Below, piece by piece: positions 1 through 11,375 of a stretch of DNA of 64,000 nt; position 1 is the stretch's first letter, and each line of letters starts with the position of its first letter. The stretch is from Heliocidaris erythrogramma (Eukaryota > Echinodermata > Echinoidea > Camarodonta > Echinometridae), in the NCBI GenBank assembly GCA_025617745.1, contig CM046873.1, positions 28,905,410-28,969,409 of the forward strand, in the 5' to 3' direction. A program made the translations under genes and the position numbers. A model generated the notes under the pieces. It was not told the DNA's origin and did not search any database. It was given only the letters and a program-made list of their open reading frames with translations.

Positions 1-529
1 ATGAAATATGACATGTTTCTGTAAAAATTCGGGCCTGAAATAGTGCCCAGGAATTACTCCTTATTTTGTTACAATTTAGAATTGATTTTGCATCACAAAG
101 TTCGCTTTTGGTTCCTGACCGTCCTCAGAAACCATGGCATTTTGCAACAGCTTGTTTAGCTCGATAAGAATAGGACTGTTCAATATGTATGAAAATCTTC
201 GTGACGCAAGATCTTTTTCATTATCAATTTCACGATGAAAGTTGCGTGTTGGGCAGTGAACCGCTGTGGGTGCCGACGTTACTTTTTTTTGGCTTTGTAG
301 GCCCACCAGTGTATATTTGTGTATGATGGGGAGCCCCATGTCTGCGCATCTAAGGTTTTGATCTGAAAATGAACGAATTTCTTTAATATTCCTCTAAAGC
401 TTAATTTTATATTATTCATGATATTCTAAAGAGTAGGTCTGCAAAAAATCTCATCAAATTTAGAGCAAGAACAATGCCATTTTCACAAGAAACGGTGGTC
501 GTGTCATTTCAACATTGAAAAAAACAATG
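1..529. other. Gene-free stretch, no supported feature
   Basis: I see no coding region here. The minus-strand open frame at 76-339 has no recognisable domain. A 20-base phrase, TTGGTTCCTGACCGTCCTCA, occurs near 109 and again near 6400, so this stretch shares a dispersed repeat with the 6.3-6.5 kb area. A single copy of CCCATGTCTGCGCA near 335 matches the ends of the neighbouring inverted-repeat element. Confidence 0.4.
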
Positions 530-766
530 GTGCCCATGTCTGCGCACTCATTCATTTTACACGCAGTTCGGGAGTTTTGACGTAAAAGACAACATTTTAA
601 GGCTTGTGAATAAAATGTCTGAAATAAGACCGTTTTTCATTATTTTGACTCGTTTTTGCATGAATACCTATCACTATGAAGTATGATAAAGATGAAAAGT
701 TTGTGTTCGTTGCGTGTTTTGTTTTATTAGAATCACGCAGTTACGCGTGTGCGCAGACATGGGCAC
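530..766. mobile_element. Small inverted-repeat (MITE-like) element
   Basis: The sequence GTGCCCATGTCTGCGCAC at 530-547 is repeated in exact reverse complement at 749-766, enclosing about 200 bp with no coding capacity. A third partial copy of the same motif lies near 335. Size and terminal symmetry fit a miniature inverted-repeat element, but I could not find a clear target-site duplication, so a fold-back repeat of another origin is possible. Confidence 0.5.
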
Positions 767-1340
767 TCTAGCCATACTGTAAACGCATGGCAAGCTGCAC
801 TTAACTCAGCACAACAAGTTCAACATGTTCATTATGATTAACTTCATGAACTTAGTCTGATGACTCTAAGTCTAAGTCTAAGTTAAGTCTAGGCCTAACT
901 AGACCAGCAGTAGACTGTCTAGCTTATTTATATTATTAGACTTCTGCCCTTTATGATAGGCCTATATGGAAGATACCATTTCTTTTTGCTTTTAATATGG
1001 TGTAGCACATCAGCAAGCAATGGTCATATTGACCATTAGGATCATATACATGTGTGTATACTGGGTATTGGGGATACAGATGTAATTTTGTTTGAAATGG
1101 AAGTTTTTGTGGGCAAACTGATACTTAAGTATCACTCTTTAGAGTTTACGTTATAAGTTCGTTAAGATACAAAATGTAGAAAGTTATAAAAACTTACATT
1201 TACAGCCTTGTTTTTCGTACTTGTTACCCACACCTCCATACGGATGACGACTGCTCTCAATATGTTGCGCACTAGTGAGGCCGCTCTACATGGTTACGCA
1301 CCATAGATACGTACGCAGAATGTTACGCACACAAGCTATT

Positions 1341-1478
1341 CTACGAAGACCTGGAAGGGCCAAACTGACGACGTAAAAAAATTAAAAATATTACGTACGT
1401 ACGTAGTAATTATTACGTACGTACGTAATATTTTTTATTTTTTTACGTCGTCAGTTTGGCCCTTCCAGGTCTTCGTAG
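1341..1478. repeat. Near-perfect 138-bp palindrome
   Basis: The left arm begins CTACGAAGACCTGGAAGGGC at 1341 and its reverse complement ends at 1478. The arms are over 60 bp, differ by only one or two bases, and meet at a centre made of ACGTACGTACGT blocks around TAATTATT. There is almost no loop, so the DNA could extrude a cruciform and any transcript would form a long hairpin. No flanking duplication was seen. Confidence 0.85.
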
Positions 1479-2339
1479 GAGATCGACGAACCGATCGCGC
1501 CGGTACCACTACGAGCGCTGAGGGCTCCCTTCATCATAATCGTGAAAAATACCAAATGGATGCTGACGGGACAGTCTCGATAGGAGTTATCGACAAAAAG
1601 TACCCAAAATTTCAGGAAACCCTCTTCAAAGGTCACAAAACAAACTGGTAAGTTTTAATCATCTATTATTCAACATAAGTATTTAGATTTAAGTAAACTG
1701 CAGTATATGAGTTTCACTTAAATATAGCCAAAAATGCACAGTGATGCAGTTTAGGTATGGGATGTGTGTTGGCTGCATTCCTACACAGTCGGCAATGGCG
1801 TGTACCTATGAGTGTGATGTAGGACATGTATGATGGGGGTTGCATTTTCGGACACTTGTTTAGTCATGTTAGTTATTGTTAGTTGTTGACGTGGTTAAAC
1901 AAAAATTAGTCTGTCAATTTTGCCATCTGATTTTACGAAAAAACGTGCATCAAGTAACACTAATACATGAAAAGTAAAAGTAAAACTTAAAAGTAAATCC
2001 ACTGAATATTTGCAATGTACATGATTTTCAACCTATCCTGTGAAAGATTTGTGACAATTTGCATGAAAAACAGTTCGATTTACTGTTTAAAAAATAACCT
2101 GTCCAGATAAACTACCTGTCCGGACATGCAATTACAACAACGTCTGGGTATATTATATGAATGATGGTATACTCTGAATATTACTTTTGCACTCAAGTTG
2201 TTTCTAATTCTAGTGGGCAATGTGTTGAGTGAATGACAAAACCTGAGAGAAATGTTTGAAATGAATCGAAACTAAATGAATATGATTTTGCTGCTGACTG
2301 GTCAAAATATCCCGCCAATAATTTATTCCCAGTTATAAG
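1479..2339. other. Gene-free stretch, no supported feature
   Basis: No domain-bearing frame. A splice-donor-like CTG|GTAAGT occurs near 1650, which alone cannot define an exon. Confidence 0.35.
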
Positions 2340-2476
2340 GCAGTGGCTATTCTTACGACGAGTCGTAAGAATAATTTTCCGGCTATTCTTACGACATGCG
2401 AATACGCTCCATTTTCCTAACCCTAACCCTATGCGACGTAAGAATAGCTGAAAAACTATTCTTACGACGCCACTGC
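2340..2476. mobile_element. Short MITE-like hairpin cluster
   Basis: The unit starts GCAGTGGC and ends GCCACTGC. Between them the motif ATTCTTACGAC or its reverse complement occurs about five times, so several alternative hairpins can form (for example TTCTTACGAC/GTCGTAAGAA at 2350-2371). The middle contains CCTAACCCTAACCCT, which resembles telomere repeat but is only two and a half units. No clear target duplication. Confidence 0.5.
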
Positions 2477-2702
2477 ATGCGTATAATGAAATTAATAAAA
2501 TAAGCAAATAATCATGGACTGTCAAACAACATAGACCTGGTTGTGTTAACTCATAGTAGGCCTAGTACAAAGAAACTTTTGCATTATCTTTTGAATCAGA
2601 ATGCCAGAAATTACACATATGTGAGCAGAAAGAGAGTCCATTTTTAATGCAATACGTTTAAATTTTGGTTGGCATAAATATCTTGTCTTTGTTTTATTTG
2701 TA

Positions 2703-3067
2703 GGTCCACCTATATGTGCAGCAAGTATCGTGTATTTCTGGACTCCCGGAGACATCAGTGCACAGCTCTCAATCTGACGTGCTGAATGAACACCTCTCGA
2801 GTGTCAATGAATATTTACCCACCCATCCGTCCACCCATCGATCCATGTATTCATCCATCTGCTTCAGCTCCTGGCAGCATGCCACTCCCCTCCAGCCATT
2901 GGGATGGCATCTACCAACCGACTCGTTCACCCGATGCATCTCCTCACTCCTCTCCACCTACATGTGAAGCCAGTCTTGCCAGCGTGCCACTATACCCTCC
3001 AGCCATTGGGATGGCATCTACTTACCGACTCGTCCACCAGACTATGCACCTCATCAACCAAGTGCAA
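2703..3067 (+). pseudogene. Possible proline-rich exon with internal duplication
   Basis: An acceptor-like TTTTATTTGTAG precedes 2703 and a donor-like CAA|GTAAAT follows 3067. The frame beginning at 2786 is rich in Pro, Ser and His and contains two copies of a unit carrying CCAGCCATTGGGATGGCATC, about 117 bp apart, so part of it arose by local duplication. No family is recognised. It lies just upstream of two further coding-like fragments and could belong to the same gene, but the splice phase to the next fragment does not match simply. It may be chance open frame in a repeat. Confidence 0.25.
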
Positions 3068-3161
3068 GTAAATTTGGAACCCATAACAGTTCTTGTTCTT
3101 TTGTTGAATTACCTGTACATGTAAGCACTATACCCAGGCACATTTGAAACAAATCAAACAG

Positions 3162-3477
3162 GATCATTGTTGGGGTAGAACCAACGAGGACCTCACGCAA
3201 TAAACGTGCATATGACACTACTTGTGAGGTAAAGGAACGTCAGAGTACCCCATGCAACAAACGTGTATCTGGTCCTTGTCAACTTTGTAGTCGAACGTCT
3301 AATAGATATCACCATATTTCAACCTCCTCAAATACCAGATTAAATGCTTATATTTTGGAAAACTGCTCTGCCATAAATGAAAATGATAGTATATGTAATG
3401 CCTGTCGGCAGAAATATATGAAAAGTCAGTTGATCAAAAAGCACCTGAAATCTACACACCTGAAAAAAGCAGAATGA
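3162..3477 (+). pseudogene. Unrecognised coding fragment with paired CxxC motifs
   Basis: A frame open from an acceptor-like AACAG at 3157-3161 to TGA at 3475-3477 encodes about 104 residues. It contains CQLC, about 45 residues later CNAC, and then a lysine-rich end with KKHLKSTHLKK. The spacing of two cysteine pairs suggests a metal-binding module, as in many transposon-encoded or DNA-binding proteins, but I cannot assign a family. The start is not an ATG, so it would be an internal exon or a remnant. The next fragment, 120 bp downstream, is in the same frame after a stop. Confidence 0.35.
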
Positions 3478-3567
3478 AAGAACGTTTGCCATGCTTTTAA
3501 AGTCATCTTATGTGTGATAGGTTATCTGAGTGTGATACTTATTGCACAAGCGGGGATTTTAATTTGA

Positions 3568-3837
3568 CGTTTTTCCTTAACTGTACATCAGTTCCAGAGT
3601 CAATTCATCCGAAATCCATCTTCTGTAATTGATTTTAATTTTCGTGATTTAACCTCGTATTTCGATCCATTAGTTTGGAATGCCATTTGCCTTCTTACTG
3701 CCACAAGAGAGGAATATAATCACTTTACAAATTTGTCAATATTTGTAGAGAGAAAATGCATTCAGTTTCCAACAGATGCAACAAGAAAAAGATTAAGATT
3801 TATCCCAGTTGAGTGCGAAAAGAAAGAGGTGGAGTGA
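3568..3837 (+). pseudogene. Unrecognised coding fragment (second part)
   Basis: Frame 1 is open from 3568 to the TGA at 3835-3837. The stretch after TTCCAG (3592-3597) reads as ordinary protein, including SYFDPLVWNAICLLTATRE and FPTDATRKRLRFIPVECEKK. It shares the reading frame of the cysteine-containing fragment upstream and is probably the next exon or the same gene broken by stops. Family unknown. There is no start codon in a plausible position. It could be part of a dead DNA transposon or a host gene remnant. Confidence 0.35.
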
Positions 3838-3839
3838 GA

Positions 3840-4160
3840 CTAAGGGATCCGTAGCGCTGTCCGTTGTCGATCTGTGATGCTTATAAAACTTGAATAACTT
3901 TGCGACCATTTGCCCGTTTGTAGCCATACTTGGATGGTGGATGCTATGGGGACCTCACTGTTATTTCGGGTCAAAGGTCATGTATGTAGGTCAAAGGTCA
4001 AATGAGGTCAAATGAGGTCAAATGTTACAATTTACCTCCAGGTTTCTTCTGGGTAACTTTACAACCATAAGCCCATTTGTAACCTAACCTAGGTTACAGG
4101 TACCTCAGTGTTATTTGGGGGTCAAAGGTCAAATGTCAAATGAGGTCAAATGTTACAATT
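3840..4160. repeat. Degenerate tandem repeat with AGGTCA direct repeats
   Basis: Two diverged units of roughly 150 bp share a TCA(C/G)TGTTATTT...GGTCAAAGGTCA core. AGGTCAAAGGTCA is present at 3988-4000, GGTCAAAGGTCA at 3969-3980 and 4120-4131, and further AGGTCA half-sites at 4005 and 4015. The same phrase recurs in the monomers near 37.0-37.2 kb and 40.4-40.5 kb, so this is one dispersed tandem-repeat family. Confidence 0.5.
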
Positions 4161-4374
4161 CACCTGCAAAAATGATTACATACGAACATGGTGAGACACA
4201 TTTTTGCCTTGTTCTTTGAAGGCTTTGCCATGCAAATCATTACTTCCTGTATATTTGTGTTACGCATCGTATAACATAATAGAAAATTAATAAACTTTTT
4301 GTGTGTGCAAGAATTACCATGTAAATGCACATGTTTTGTAGTAATATCTTTCCCTGTTGTTGGTAAGATTTTTA

Positions 4375-5028
4375 TTAAAGGACAAGTAACCCCACGTGAT
4401 ATTCTAGATGCACCTATTGTCTGCTACGTCTTTCCATGGAGGCTGCCATTTTGTGCATGACACGGATCATTAGGTACCATATGCATTGATAATAGCCTAC
4501 CTTTACAACAGATACGTCGCTTTGTTCTGATTGTATTACGATTGTTATTGGCCATGGGCCTAGATAATTGACGACCCATGAGTTCTAATAGCCATCCTGT
4601 AAAGCAGATTCCTCGCTTTGTTTTGGTATTGTTACGATTGTCTCCGTCCTTGACGTCAATTCTCCGTCCTTGACGTATATTTTTTATGAAGTATATTTTT
4701 TATGAACAAATTAAGACCTTTTAAAAAATATATAAAACTAAACTTACATTTCAGAATATGTGACTTTATCTAATATATATTTGTCCTCTAAAAATCAATT
4801 ACAAGTTAACGATGAAGGAAATTTTACTTGGGATGAAAAATATGTTCGTGTACACATAAAGTAATGGCAGCCCCCTTATTATTGCTAGCAGACGATAACT
4901 TGGCTGGAAAATAGTGATTTATATCTATATCCTGTGTTTTTACATGAAATTGCATGTATCAAATAAGAGGCATATACTACACCATTCAAAATAAGCTAAT
5001 TCATACGCTGAGGTTACTTTCCCTTTAA
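4375..5028 (+). mobile_element. TTAA-flanked non-autonomous element, copy 1
   Basis: The element 4379-5024 (646 bp) is bounded on both sides by TTAA (4375-4378 and 5025-5028). Its ends are inverted: AGGACAAGTAACC on the left against GGTTACTTTCCCT on the right. An inverted second copy lies at 35910-36553, also flanked by TTAA. The TTAA target recalls piggyBac, but the terminal bases are not the usual CCC, so the superfamily is uncertain. There is no coding capacity. Inside, a short duplication of TCTCCGTCCTTGACGT is specific to this copy. Confidence 0.75.
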
Positions 5029-5560
5029 GCTCAGTCATAGTTCATTGTGTACCATTTATGCTTCAATGGTTCTTATGCTGGGTAATTTATTTTTTGTTTT
5101 GTTTTTGTTTAATGCTACATTGATGGCTTTCTCGTTGGTGCATGGATGTTTTGGGGGGTGCATTTATCAGTGCCAGTCTTTCCAGCATCCATTATGATCT
5201 TATGGATGATTATCTACCTTCTATAGTGCAATCATTGTAAAGTTATAGGTGCTTTATTTATATTACCAGATATATTGCATGCCCTCTATTTATGACATGT
5301 TAAAAAAGAAATATTTTGCAAGATCATCAGTTTTGCCTTTTGTACTATATTGACTCTATTTATTTATGTCTAATATTTAAAAATAGGACTACTTGTACTG
5401 TAGACATACATAGTCTGAATTGAATGAATGAAAGATAACTGCAGAAGAAAAAGCAAATACAAATGACAGAAAGTGTGGGCAGTGAATTAAAGACAAGAAG
5501 GAAACGGAGCCAAGATCAGATGCAGTTAAGGCAATGCTACACGAACTTTGCATGTCAAAT
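5029..5560. other. Gene-free stretch, no supported feature
   Basis: AT-rich DNA with no domain-bearing frame on either strand. Confidence 0.35.
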
Positions 5561-5825
5561 CTGCCGTACACAGCAGGGGGGGGGCAGTTCCCCCCCCCCC
5601 TCCGAAATTTTCAAATCCCCCTTTTTTCTTTTTTTAAGACTAATTTTAGATTTTCAGATAATTCCACTCAAAGTGTGCACCAGATCGTTCACTTTCAATT
5701 CTAAAAATGCAAAAGCTCCCTCGTGTGGGAGCAGGATATAACCACCTTCCCTTACTTGCGTGTTCCCTCGAATATTGAACACATTCTACCCCCCCCCCCC
5801 CCAGGAAAAAACTCCTGCGTTATAC
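5561..5825. repeat. Poly-G/poly-C dispersed repeat
   Basis: Runs of G (5575-5583), C (5589-5600) and C (about 5789-5803) punctuate a segment resembling the family seen at 17.9, 32.0, 39.0 and 39.5 kb, which has poly-C blocks around a CTTGTCAGAGAATT-type core. This copy is diverged and lacks a clear core. It explains the short frames here, which I treat as non-coding. Confidence 0.4.
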
Positions 5826-8500
5826 GGCCTTGCATGAAAATGTGCAGAGTATTTTTGTTGTAGGAAATTTGGGACACATGAATCTCATCTTTAACTAATG
5901 GTTACCATAAAAAATTAGTTTGAATAACTCGAAGAATTAACATTTTCACCTCTAAATCTGGGACTAACAACAAATGCCAAACTTTAGTTAACAGGGGCAG
6001 TAAAGCCGACGCAGAAAAACACATATGGGACACGAGAATATACACGTATCCACACTTACCTGGAAGACTATATTTAATGGCGTTAATGAGGTAAAGAGGG
6101 TGGTTTATTAATTTTTTTAGAAATATTATGAAGAACTGCAGCTACTGCTTTAATTATTAGCTATTTCACGTGACTCCATTCATTATAAATATACGAATAC
6201 TTGGTTACTGCGACTAAAGTAGACGACGCTAAACCCTGACATGTAGGTGGTTGTTTCCAAGCCGTTGGAGTTCGTTGACCCTGATCACAAAGCGCAGCGG
6301 GGCTAGGACGCGTTGACCAATCAGACCGCGGCATTGTTGCCAATGCAAGAAACTCGCTCTTCGTTGGACGAAGAGGATGACAAGGTGGTGGACTTTTTTG
6401 GTTCCTGACCGTCCTCAAAAAGAATACATACTGATTTATTCTCATTTTGAAGAGAAATAGTGTAGCAACACACCTATTACAAAAGTGTAATGACGCAAGA
6501 AATGTAAGGTGTGTTTACGCGTCTCCTAAGACGCACGAATGAAAATCATTTTGAAGGCAATATGTAAGCCTGATTTTCAATGTTATGATATAGGAATATG
6601 GTTCTGAATTTCAGATATATAGAATCTTGGAATATTCCTTTTACATACATCCTAAATTTATGGATGAAACCTAAGAAGAAATGTTAAGAACGTCGAATAA
6701 TCAAACCCTTGCGCTACTCATGAATATTCATAAACTCGGAAGATTCATGAATACGAGCTGAATAAATACGGGTGAATTATCACGCGTGGCGCTCTGACTG
6801 CATTTGATAGCATTTCATTTTCCCGAAGCCCCCGATACCAAGAAAATATCGAAAAGTATCGAAAAACACCTTATGCATTATTCATTGTTTTGCATACTCC
6901 GATTTATCAAACTTTGATTGGACCGGACCTTATGAATATGAATGTGATTGAAAAGGGACGATTTGACCTCTTTTCGTCACTTCCGCTGTGAATTTGACGT
7001 CACCCGCACAGAGTAAAAAAAGTTGTGGAAAGTTTAGAGGTGAGTACACCTGAATTTATGCTTAATTTTCGAAAATTAGAACATATTTATGACGAGTTCT
7101 GCCATTGTGAGTAATCTGTTTCAATTTCTCTACATTTTGAAATGATTCTACATAGCTGTATGTCATAAACCAATGTGTAATCTACTCTCGAACTTTCAAT
7201 TCAATTTTCATCGTCATGAGCTAATGTTACTGCGGCAGCCCGAACACGCTGCGATCAGCAGTCCTTTGATTGCTTGGATGTCTCTTAAAGTAGAACGTTA
7301 ATGATTTTAAATATTGGCTTAATACTTATTATTGCATAGATGGCATCAATTAAACAAGGTTATCCAAATTCAACGCTTGGAAACATTTGAAGTAATGATT
7401 ATTATCAATTATAAAACGGTAAAATACAGCCCCCGATATAGCAGCTGAAGAGCTCCTCGAACGCTGCTGAGATATGTGACGACACACCATGGACCAGTCC
7501 TGTCTAAGCAGACGATGTCCCATAACATCTTACACATTTTTCAGAGCCTATTTTGTCATCTCATCTTCACTTATTTCTCTTCCTTCACTAGCGTCAGTCT
7601 TAATGTTAGTCTGTTGCCTCACTCTTAACTTCGTGTATGGTATTATTTTGATGAAAAATGCAGCGTTAAAAAAATAAAGGAATCAGTCACTTGTAAACAA
7701 AATAAGACGCCATTGTATTTTCAGCTGCTTGCACCGGGGCATGTTCGGCGTTTCAAGAGGGAACGAATACCATCCTGCTATTATTCGGAGGGCTTTTCAA
7801 TTTGAAAGTGGGGTTTATTTCATTGATCATTGACCCTTCTCCTGTGTATTTACAATCAAACGGTTTTAGCTATCAGAATCAGTTTCACTTTCCCTTTGTA
7901 ATGGTGTGAAATAAGGTCATTTTTAAATACACCAAACTCTTTATAATTTGATAAATAATTGCATTGCAATTACGTTCATTCATTATAGGACGTCGTCTGC
8001 TTAAGCAGGATCGATCCCGAGTGTGACGACATTAAAAACATCGCTATATTTCTGGCGAATCCTCGGATATTCCAGATGCTGAGAAGAGCTTTTATTTGTG
8101 TTGTTTTTATAATCATCAGATACGCAGTTGACATAAAACTTATACGATTGCCATCAGTAAGCTTCCCAGTTTCTAGTGATACATTAATTGCCATATTTGT
8201 GATTTTCTTTGAATATCTACTTTAATTACAAGGTCGTTTGTCAAAATGATAGACATGAAACATGACATTATTTGATTTTAGGCTACTTTAGGTACTTACA
8301 ATACTTTACGATTGACTGTCGTCTTTCTTTTCAATGAGGATGATACAAAAAGGCCTATTTATCTCCAAAAGCCTGTACTAAAAACTTCCGTAGGTCGGTG
8401 GTTCAGACAAGAAGGGAGCATTATGAATATTCATTAAGACGAATGGCAGGCAGGAGCTCGAGTGAATAGAGATCGCCGGATCACAGTGGATATATGAATA
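5826..8500. other. Long gene-free stretch
   Basis: No frame with a recognisable domain. TGAATATTCAT palindromes recur (near 6720 and again just downstream). TTACTGCGGCAGCCYGAA occurs near 7231 and again near 9802. A donor-like GAG|GTGAGT near 7040 and the NRF1-like promoter further right hint at unrecognised transcribed DNA, but no exon can be supported. Confidence 0.3.
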
Positions 8501-8548
8501 TTCATTATTCCTGTGACGAAAACTATGCCGTCGTTGTAAAAATATTCA

Positions 8549-8693
8549 TAGGCGCATGCGCAAGTGCCTATTTTCGCTTCTGCTTCAACAACATGGCGAA
8601 TGGGACTGGTTTCGAAAATTGAGAGTAAAAAGTGACATTCATCGATTCTACACATTTTTTAGGAAAAGCTGATTTGCGGAAGGTCTGTTTAGG
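8549..8693 (+). promoter_or_regulatory. Candidate promoter and first exon
   Basis: GGCGCATGCGCAA at 8551-8563 is a consensus NRF1 site (family knowledge: usually within about 100 bp of animal transcription starts). It is followed by CAACATGGCGAATGG, a common initiator context, and by a donor TTTAG|GTAAGT at about 8693. The ATG in that context opens only nine codons before a stop, so the exon would be untranslated or carry a uORF. No matching coding exon was found downstream, so the gene is unidentified. Confidence 0.35.
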
Positions 8694-8779
8694 TAAGTGG
8701 CATCGTATATATGATACTTTAATTTCAAAAAATAACTTATATGGCTATATTTTCAATGGTCATTTGAACATTGGTAAAT

Positions 8780-8945
8780 TGTAAGACCCACGGAATCGTA
8801 CTGGTTTCACTCAGGACGCTGTCACTTCGTGGCAGCGTCCCGTGGCTAGAGCTAATGTTGCAGCTCGATTCCCCTTACCACCCTGTCACTCGTGACGGCC
8901 TACCCGGACTTTCGGGCGGGACTATCTCGATACGTTTCGATCTAT
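8780..8945. other. GC-rich cluster of small hairpins
   Basis: Three hairpins follow each other: GGACGCTGTCACTTCG paired with its partner ending GGCAGCGTCC (about 8812-8840), CTGTCACTCGTGACGG (about 8882-8897), and CCCGGACTTTCGGGCGG (about 8904-8920). Fragments of the first (TTCGTGGCAGC) recur near 9830. The block is unlike the surrounding AT-rich DNA. It matches no RNA family I can name. Confidence 0.3.
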
Positions 8946-10883
8946 GATCTATTGATCTATTGATTGATGTCAATGCCAATGGCTGATAGATTTCGTAAAC
9001 CTCGAAATAGATCGAACTTATTCTGTATTTCGATGATTTGGTTATCTAAGTTAGATGTAGACGCATAGACCCTGTTATATTCTGAAAGACAAAGGGCCCA
9101 GGTGAGACCCTTTCTAATTAATTGATTCTGTAGCGTAGGTTGTTCTTGTCAGGATTTTTTTGAGAATGAGGAGGGAGTTTCATGTTGATACTAGTATTTT
9201 CCAGAGACCAGTCCAGGTCAAGGTTTACTTTGTGTACATGTTACACAGTTTGCTAATGCAGGGTTGTAATTTTAACGTAGTGGTTCTTAGTAAGTTAATT
9301 TGCTTAGGTGTACTAATGTTAGATGAGCTTTGGCCCACTTTTTTCTTCTGAAGTTGAGCCAAGGCTAGCTAGGCAAGCATCTAATGATCTAGACCGAACG
9401 AGAGACAGAAATTTCGGTCTAGGCTAGCATCATGATGAGGTTTTTATATTTTTTACATTTCAAGAGAGAGAGAGAGAGAAAGAGTGGGTGGGGGGGGGGG
9501 GTACATAAATTAGTGTTGATTCTAGACCAGAATCAAAGGCCTTTTTAAAGAGGTAATAAATCTCCCCTGAGTAATAGCTGGATGGCCTTTGTTTCAGTAT
9601 TGCATTCATTAGTCTCATCATGTTGACTTTGATTTCCATCAGATAAACATGGCAAGGAACTAACCTGTGGCTGATCTACTTGAAGATCTACTAGGTCTCC
9701 TTACATAACTTAACAACTGTTGGAGGTGCCGGATGAAGTGGAAAGTCCTACTATTAAAGACTTTGATGAGACATGAGAAATAAACAGGTAAGTCTAGACC
9801 TTACTGCGGCAGCCTGAACGCATAGCGTTCGTGGCAGCATCCCTGGGCTAGGGACTAGACCTAACTAGTTAGACCTATACCTATTACAGCTAAAAATTAT
9901 AGACTAGGTCTGGTGGTGGTAGTGGATCCAGGATCAGTTAACTGGGGAGGGAGGGGGGGTTGATGATGTGTTCACAAGAGTGGCATTTTTAGTTAACATT
10001 GTCCAACCAAAACAACAACAAATTATTTTTTTTCAGAGGAATGGACAATTCATTTGTCATTTTTCCTTTATCCACAACTGAGATCTGTTTTCAGTGCAAT
10101 ATGAAATTAGCTGTTTAGTGTCTTTAAATATCAATTATGATATATTTAAGGGATGTTCAGTGGGATGTCATAAATACAAATTTTAGTCCCCTTAATTACT
10201 AAATTTACTATTTCGCTAATTCCTTCAGACAGAAACGAAACAAAATAAGATGGGTGAATGTATGTTATTGATGATATTATTTTCATTATTGTTACTGCAG
10301 CGAGCCTGCCTGTCGCCGATAGAGGGCGACAAACATTTATTATTGAACTTTTAGCTTTTCATAACAAATATTTAATTTATATTACTTTTGTCAATGATGA
10401 TGCCGATTGATGAAGACTCGCTATTAAAGTTATAGACATAGATTCGTTGTAATCAAAGTATATTGAAATTGGTGATTGGGTGTAAAAGGTAATGGAGTTA
10501 CAAAGACAAAGAAAAACACAGGTTTTGGATAAAGATTTAGGTTTGAACTCAAAAACAAAAACTCATCTTTTATTCAACATTTTGCATCATTCACAAATCT
10601 CGCCACTGTTAAAATCAATAAAGTTCTTATTATAATTACTACATAACAATTCCCAGTATTTATTACAAGTGTTTTAATGCTTTTATAAATACCAATTTAT
10701 TTCCAAAGGGAATTATGTTCTTCAATTAAGTTTCTAATGGGTCTTATATTATATAAAAAACTTTGATCTATTACAAGGCTATACCGATTATCAATACATG
10801 TAGTTAATTTAGTTTAGTTTGCCAATTCTTCTAAGTTCTTACCAATTTGCGTAATAAGTTCTATACTGAGAGTAAATTAAGGA
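8946..10883. other. Gene-free stretch with simple repeats
   Basis: Contains a short GA run with poly-G near 9465-9500 and an exon-like block ending AACAG|GTAAGT near 9787. No protein domain is visible in any frame. Confidence 0.3.
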
Positions 10884-11160
10884 TAAAGGCGGATTCACAC
10901 CAAACACGACAAACGACAAACGACACGACAGCACGACATGAACGACTTTCTGAAAAATCGCTCTAATGCAAACCCTATGACACCGTGCACACTGCCACGA
11001 CATTTTCCGAAACGTCGTGCACGACGTTTTTAGGGGTTTTTAGTCGTTTCAGAAAATCGCTCAGCGAGCGATTTTCCCAGCACGACAAAACGACATTTTG
11101 GCCACCAACCAATTAGCGTGGAGGATTTGCAGTGACGTCATATTTATCCAAGGCTGCTAA

Positions 11161-11375
11161 TTGATGGCAGAAACTTTTCATTTCTCCAGCTCATATCTCT
11201 ATGGGATTTTACGTGTAAATTATTTTATCGCACCGCACAAAATGTACCATAGAGCTATACACAAAAACACAGCACTGGTTATGTTTCGTCGAGTCCAACC
11301 AAAACGAGATTTCCATGTTATACATACTTGTCTGATTGATCCTTTGGTTGAAAGGTTGCTGAAAATTTATCTTCG
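11161..11375 (+). other. Exon-like open block with strong splice donor
   Basis: An open frame from 11161 runs into CTTCG|GTAAGTAAAA at 11375. If spliced to the block at 13507, the frame continues for about 23 codons before a stop. The predicted peptide matches no family I recognise. It lies inside the TIR element, so it may be a captured host exon or part of a decayed transposon gene. Confidence 0.3.

Noticed and set aside
840-900. Hammerhead-like CTGATGA near 858
   Set aside because: No GAAA partner or closing helices in the vicinity.
2410-2430. Telomere repeat or telomere scar
   Set aside because: Only about 2.5 CCCTAA units inside a MITE-like element.
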